The notes beneath the pieces were generated by a model. It was given only the letters and a program-made list of their open reading frames with translations. It ran no database searches and had not been told where the DNA came from. A DNA stretch of 64,000 nt. Origin: Armatimonadota bacterium. GTDB lineage: Bacteria > Armatimonadota > DTGP01 > JAKQQT01. The position numbers and the translations under genes are program-made. Below are positions 60,749 to 64,000 of this stretch, piece by piece. The stretch covers positions 62,001 through 126,000 of the forward strand of contig DASXVS010000046.1 of NCBI GenBank assembly GCA_036504095.1. The letters are read 5' to 3'. Position 1 is the first letter of the stretch; every line of letters begins with the position of its first letter.

Positions 60749-61747
60749 TTGCGTCTTCGACAATGCATCGCCACCGTTGCCGCCATCGCCATTCCCCACG
60801 CCGTCCATGCGAATCTGGCCGATTATCTCTCAGCGCGTAAGAGCTGCCCGCCAAAAGCAGGGCTGACGCTTACGGCCGTGCACGCGAACCCCGCGAAGTA
60901 CCGGAACGCCGTTCTGGAACTGCGCGGAGTCATTGCCGGCGTCTCGCGCTCGGACACCGCCAGCACGGTGTTGTTGCGCGTATCTGACGCGGATACGGTG
61001 TTCATCCAGGGTTCCCTGGACGCGCAGCTGCCCGGTAGCGGCGAATCGGCCCGCGCCCTCGTCTCCGTACAGGAAAACGGCAATATGTCGCTCGTGTCTC
61101 TGGTCACCGAGACCGAGATCGGCGACCGGCAGATCGATCCACCCAGTCCAAAGCCCGCGGTCAAGGCACCGTCTACGGGCAAACCCTCGAAGCTCCCTGT
61201 CCGGTGGCCCGTTCCCATGCGCAATCGCCAAACACTGGCATCCCGGACCGGTTTGAGCCCTGACGGCCTCGCACTTTATACGCAAGTCGTCATGCAGTTC
61301 AACCCGCGGCTGACCCTAGCCCAGGCGGATGTCATCAGCCGAAGCATCGTCGAATCGTCCTATGCGCGGGGAGTCGATGCCAGATTGATCATGGCGATTT
61401 TCGCGACAGAGAGCGGATTCAAGCCGAATGCCCGGTCCCGCACGGGGGCAATGGGGCTTGGCCAGTTGATGCCCGGCACGGCGCGTTCGCTGGGAGTTGG
61501 TAACGCCTGGGATCCGGTACAGAACATCCAGGGCGCCGTCCGGCTGATCCAGCAGCACTGGGTGTCATACGCGGCGAAGACGAACGATTTCCGCAAGGTG
61601 TTCCAGCTCGTTTGCGCGGCCTACAACGCCGGCCCCAACGCTGTGAAGAGGTACGGCGGTGTTCCTCCGTACCGGGAGACGCGCAACTACGTGAAGAAAG
61701 TGGCCGCCTGGTATTCACGATTCGCTCCGGATCTTTTCCAGGGCTGA
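60749..61747 (+). CDS. Exported lytic transglycosylase (SLT domain)
   Basis: 332 residues from a TTG at 60749, with AGGAG six bases upstream. Signal peptide (CIATVAAIAIPHAVHA), an OB-like N-terminal domain (about 35-125; LELRGVIAGVSRSD), a linker rich in Pro and Lys, and a C-terminal SLT domain (about 195-330). The catalytic Glu is in FATESGFKPNARS, followed by GAMGLGQLMPGTARSLGV and AAYNAGPNAVKRYGG. It cleaves peptidoglycan glycan strands with release of anhydromuropeptides. It is divergent from the MraY-like gene. Confidence 0.93.
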   Translation: MRLRQCIATVAAIAIPHAVHANLADYLSARKSCPPKAGLTLTAVHANPAKYRNAVLELRGVIAGVSRSDTASTVLLRVSDADTVFIQGSLDAQLPGSGESARALVSVQENGNMSLVSLVTETEIGDRQIDPPSPKPAVKAPSTGKPSKLPVRWPVPMRNRQTLASRTGLSPDGLALYTQVVMQFNPRLTLAQADVISRSIVESSYARGVDARLIMAIFATESGFKPNARSRTGAMGLGQLMPGTARSLGVGNAWDPVQNIQGAVRLIQQHWVSYAAKTNDFRKVFQLVCAAYNAGPNAVKRYGGVPPYRETRNYVKKVAAWYSRFAPDLFQG

Positions 61748-61832
61748 GGTCAGAACCTCGGCTGCCTCAAAGCACAGGGGGCGCTCAACCGGCATCGGTT
61801 GATCGCCCCCATTGTTCGAGGTAATCGTCCGG

Positions 61833-61871
61833 CTAGTGAAGCACCAACTGAACGGGTGGATGATGCACTAG
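61833..61871. repeat. CTAGTG...CACTAG element, copy B
   Basis: 39 bases with ends CTAGTGAAGCACCAA and GATGCACTAG, matching copy A at 14.8 kb. The stop codon of the Uma2 gene lies in the terminal CTAG. Confidence 0.55.
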
Positions 61872-62407
61872 GCGGGAAGCACTTCACCCACGCGGAAGGA
61901 CACACCGGGGAGCAGCTCGCCGCCGTCCACCGTTTCGTCCGCAAGGTAAGTGTGCACATCGTCCAAGGACTTGTACACGACGACGCGGCGGGCTTCCGGA
62001 AAGACATGCCATATCTGGCTTGCGCCGGACTCGAAGTACTCGCCGATCTTGGCCCAGGAGTCAAGCGCTTCCTCGCTCGGGGAGATGATCTCCACACACA
62101 GATCGGGAGCGCCATCTATAAAGCCGCGAGGAGGCACGCCGTCCGGAAGCCTCTCCCGACGCATGAACGACACGTCCGGACAGCGGATATTCCCCGACTG
62201 CATGTAGAATCCCGTACTGGAATCAAAGACACGGCCATACTTCCATGCAGTGGGCGCAAGCAAGACCGCGATAACAATCGCAATATCCCCGTGCAATCCT
62301 CCCGTTGGCACTTCCTTTGCCTCCCCGTTCACCAGTTCGTATTTGTGCCCATCCTTCGGCATCTGCAAAAACTGCTCCGCCGTGAGGTGGCGCTCAGTGA
62401 CGGCCAT
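61868..62407 (-). CDS. Uma2 family endonuclease-like protein (DUF820)
   Basis: 179 residues of the PD-(D/E)XK-like Uma2 family. Visible: MPKDGHKYELVNGEAKEVPTG (Glu of the first motif), IRCPDVSFM with the catalytic Asp, and PDLCVEIISPSE with the E-x-I pair. These proteins are numerous in cyanobacteria and other large genomes; the biological role is unknown. AGGAGG precedes the ATG. It stands alone on the minus strand. Confidence 0.92.
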   Translation of the reverse strand: MAVTERHLTAEQFLQMPKDGHKYELVNGEAKEVPTGGLHGDIAIVIAVLLAPTAWKYGRVFDSSTGFYMQSGNIRCPDVSFMRRERLPDGVPPRGFIDGAPDLCVEIISPSEEALDSWAKIGEYFESGASQIWHVFPEARRVVVYKSLDDVHTYLADETVDGGELLPGVSFRVGEVLPA

Positions 62408-62442
62408 GTGCGTGTCCTCCTGATGCCATTATACCAGAGCGG

Positions 62443-63903
62443 CTACCTGCCCGGCCCCTCGTCCGGGAACGGCCCTTCGAACTTCAGGCAATCGGCGACA
62501 ATCGTCCCCTTCGTGCTATCTGTTGTCAGCGAGACGGAGAGTGCCTTGGCATCGTCGATCGTGTAGCGGCCCAGTTTCACCCAGGCACCCCTGCCCTTCC
62601 GCTGGTCTACCGTTGCGGCGCCGGGCTCCTTCTGCCCGCCGATCGTGAAGACCGCGCTGCTCACACGCCCCGCGGCCTGCGGCCAGCGGGCATACACATC
62701 CCACTTTCCGCTGATCGGGAGCAACGGCTTCCATTCGAACGGATCGCCCGCAGCCGCCGTACGCCACCGAACCATTCCCTTGACGTTCCATCCCTTTCCG
62801 GTGAACGCGGCATCAGCGGCGGGAAACTCCATGCTCCACGGCTTGACGATCACGCTGACCTTCAACACCTCCCCGAACGCGGTGGGCGTTTTCGGCGCCG
62901 CCGGGTAATGCGTTACGCGATATTCCTCGGCCACAGGTCCCAGCGTCCGGGGACCGAGGATGGAAAACGAGAACTTCCCCTGTGACCCCGGCGCGGTGTC
63001 TCCGCTTGTCACGCTGGAGAGCATTGTGGGGCTGGTGGTGAACTTGTAGTTGAAGAACGGGCTGACGTGCATAAACGGGGCCCAGGTTCCCAGGTAAGTG
63101 CCGCCAACCGCCGCGACGTTCGGATCCTCCGTTCCCTTGTTGTTCGCCACCCACGCGTCGTCACCCGTGTTGGTGAAAGTCGCGGTCACCGGTACCAACT
63201 CACCGGGGCGAATGGCCGCCGGGTAATTGCTGGATACGAGCCTGGAATCCTCCTTCACGAGGGTCATGAAGGCATCCCAGTCCCAGTACGGCCCCGGGTC
63301 CGTATGCCCGCTGCCGCCGCCAAATGAGCCCGGCCTGTCCGGGTTCGGGACTTCATAGTGCCCGATAATATGCTGCCGATCGCGGGGCACCCGGTGTCGG
63401 ACGGTGATATCGCGGACCAGTTTCGCCAGGCCTTCGTACTCGGCCGGGTTGTAGAAACCGGGGCGATAGGCGTAACCGCTGTTCTCGATGCCCACCGAGC
63501 GCTTGTTGATGTCCAGGTTTCCGGCGTGCCACGCCACGTCTTTCTCCTGTACCATCTGGTAGACCTGGCCGGACGCGCTTACCACGTAGTGGGAGGTGGC
63601 GCGGGCCCGCACATCCTGGAACCACGATAGACAGCCCTCGGCCGAGCCTTCGATGTCGTGGATGACGACCATGTCGATATTGAAATCGTTCGGCCGGTCC
63701 GCGCGCTGGAAATTCCGCCGGTTCGCGGGGATCCAGGTGGCCAGGGGATAGTCCGGGGTCACCGGAGTCACGGGCTGGGTGAGGTTCTTGTCTTCGTTGG
63801 GCGCCGGTGTGGTTCTCGTATCCGGCTGTTTGGGCAGGTTCTGTGCCGCCAGCGGGGCGGCGAGGCACAGGGCGGCTACCAGCCCGATGATTCGAAACAG
63901 CAT
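62443..63903 (-). CDS. Exported N-acetylmuramoyl-L-alanine amidase with golvesin-like C-terminal domain
   Basis: 486 residues. Signal peptide (IIGLVAALCLAAPLAAQ), then an amidase_2 (PGRP-type) domain at about 65-215. Zinc ligands would be His in MVVIHDIEGS, His in QHIIGHYEVPNP-type block and the HTDPGPYWDW motif. A middle Ig-like domain (about 225-350, PVTATFTNTGDDAWV) follows. The last 120 residues (GKWDVYARWPQAAGRVSS, GRGAWVKLGRYTI, IVADCLKFEG) match the golvesin/Xly carbohydrate-binding domain. It probably trims peptidoglycan stems outside the cell. GGAG stands before the ATG. Confidence 0.92.
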   Translation of the reverse strand: MLFRIIGLVAALCLAAPLAAQNLPKQPDTRTTPAPNEDKNLTQPVTPVTPDYPLATWIPANRRNFQRADRPNDFNIDMVVIHDIEGSAEGCLSWFQDVRARATSHYVVSASGQVYQMVQEKDVAWHAGNLDINKRSVGIENSGYAYRPGFYNPAEYEGLAKLVRDITVRHRVPRDRQHIIGHYEVPNPDRPGSFGGGSGHTDPGPYWDWDAFMTLVKEDSRLVSSNYPAAIRPGELVPVTATFTNTGDDAWVANNKGTEDPNVAAVGGTYLGTWAPFMHVSPFFNYKFTTSPTMLSSVTSGDTAPGSQGKFSFSILGPRTLGPVAEEYRVTHYPAAPKTPTAFGEVLKVSVIVKPWSMEFPAADAAFTGKGWNVKGMVRWRTAAAGDPFEWKPLLPISGKWDVYARWPQAAGRVSSAVFTIGGQKEPGAATVDQRKGRGAWVKLGRYTIDDAKALSVSLTTDSTKGTIVADCLKFEGPFPDEGPGR

Positions 63904-64000
63904 CCTTGTCTCCTTCGTCGATGAGTGCTGCGGCAGATTCTCCGCGGGGAAATCGCCGACCGCCGCAAAATGGCGGCTCGGAGTTCTCCAATCGGCGGCC

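Overview
The window reads as one stretch of a GC-rich, diderm bacterial chromosome, most likely from the phylum Armatimonadota. The basis is a prepilin-type protein whose N-terminus has the form I know from that phylum ([20 protein letters not shown], then [12 protein letters not shown]), together with TonB-dependent receptor and porin genes, dockerin-bearing secreted proteins, a GH127 enzyme, a Pseudomonas-type L-rhamnose isomerase and a ScyD/ScyE-like protein. This is inference from protein style; no rRNA or tRNA gene was found to confirm it.

Layout. 1-14.7 kb: a partial secreted protein, an M20 amidohydrolase coupled to a DUF1802 gene, an M16 protease pair (one catalytic, one without the zinc motif), queG, a GH127 gene overlapping a PP2C-like phosphatase, L-rhamnose isomerase, and a large dockerin-tailed glycosidase. 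14.9-23.8 kb: a translation cluster on the minus strand, infC - (unknown gene, KaiC-like ATPase) - rpmI - rplT - pheS - pheT - membrane glycosyltransferase. Its gaps are packed with short tandem-repeat arrays. 24.1-28.8 kb: prepilin-like gene, a 900-base non-coding repeat tract, metallophosphoesterase, dienelactone hydrolase, ScyD-like protein. 29-37 kb: glcF, a DUF559 nuclease gene between GC-rich hairpin repeats, mnmG with an in-frame repeat insertion, two paralogous dockerin-first proteins and two tandem serine hydrolases. 37.4-47.2 kb: a membrane-anchored pseudokinase, a lipoprotein, a TonB-dependent receptor divergent from a porin, a flippase-like protein, an RsbW-type ATPase, an EamA transporter and an unknown lipoprotein. 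47.4-53.3 kb: a 6S RNA, yihY, lepB, gatB-gatA-gatC and a small outer-membrane protein. 53.5-64 kb: a metal-transport set (ZIP, P-type ATPase, translin-like protein) following a cell-wall set (MraY-like, phosphotransferase-like, TPR protein), then a lytic transglycosylase, a Uma2 protein and a secreted amidase.

Many neighbours overlap by 1-11 bases (ATGA, GTGA, TGATG), which indicates translational coupling: DUF1802/M20, the M16 pair, PP2C/GH127, unknown/KaiC, pheT/glycosyltransferase, translin/P-ATPase/ZIP and MraY/APH/TPR.

The most unusual signals are these. (1) A family of 7- or 8-base tandem arrays, each with its own unit, often built as two mirrored arms, sits in nearly every gap of the translation cluster and runs in frame through mnmG and the glycosyltransferase. 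(2) infC apparently starts at an AUC codon behind a good Shine-Dalgarno site, and the infC and rpmI leaders carry matching small hairpins. (3) A KaiC-like gene and a small partner are inserted between infC and rpmI. (4) A DUF559 nuclease gene lies between copies of a GC-rich palindromic repeat. (5) An unannotated 6S RNA lies at 47.5 kb.
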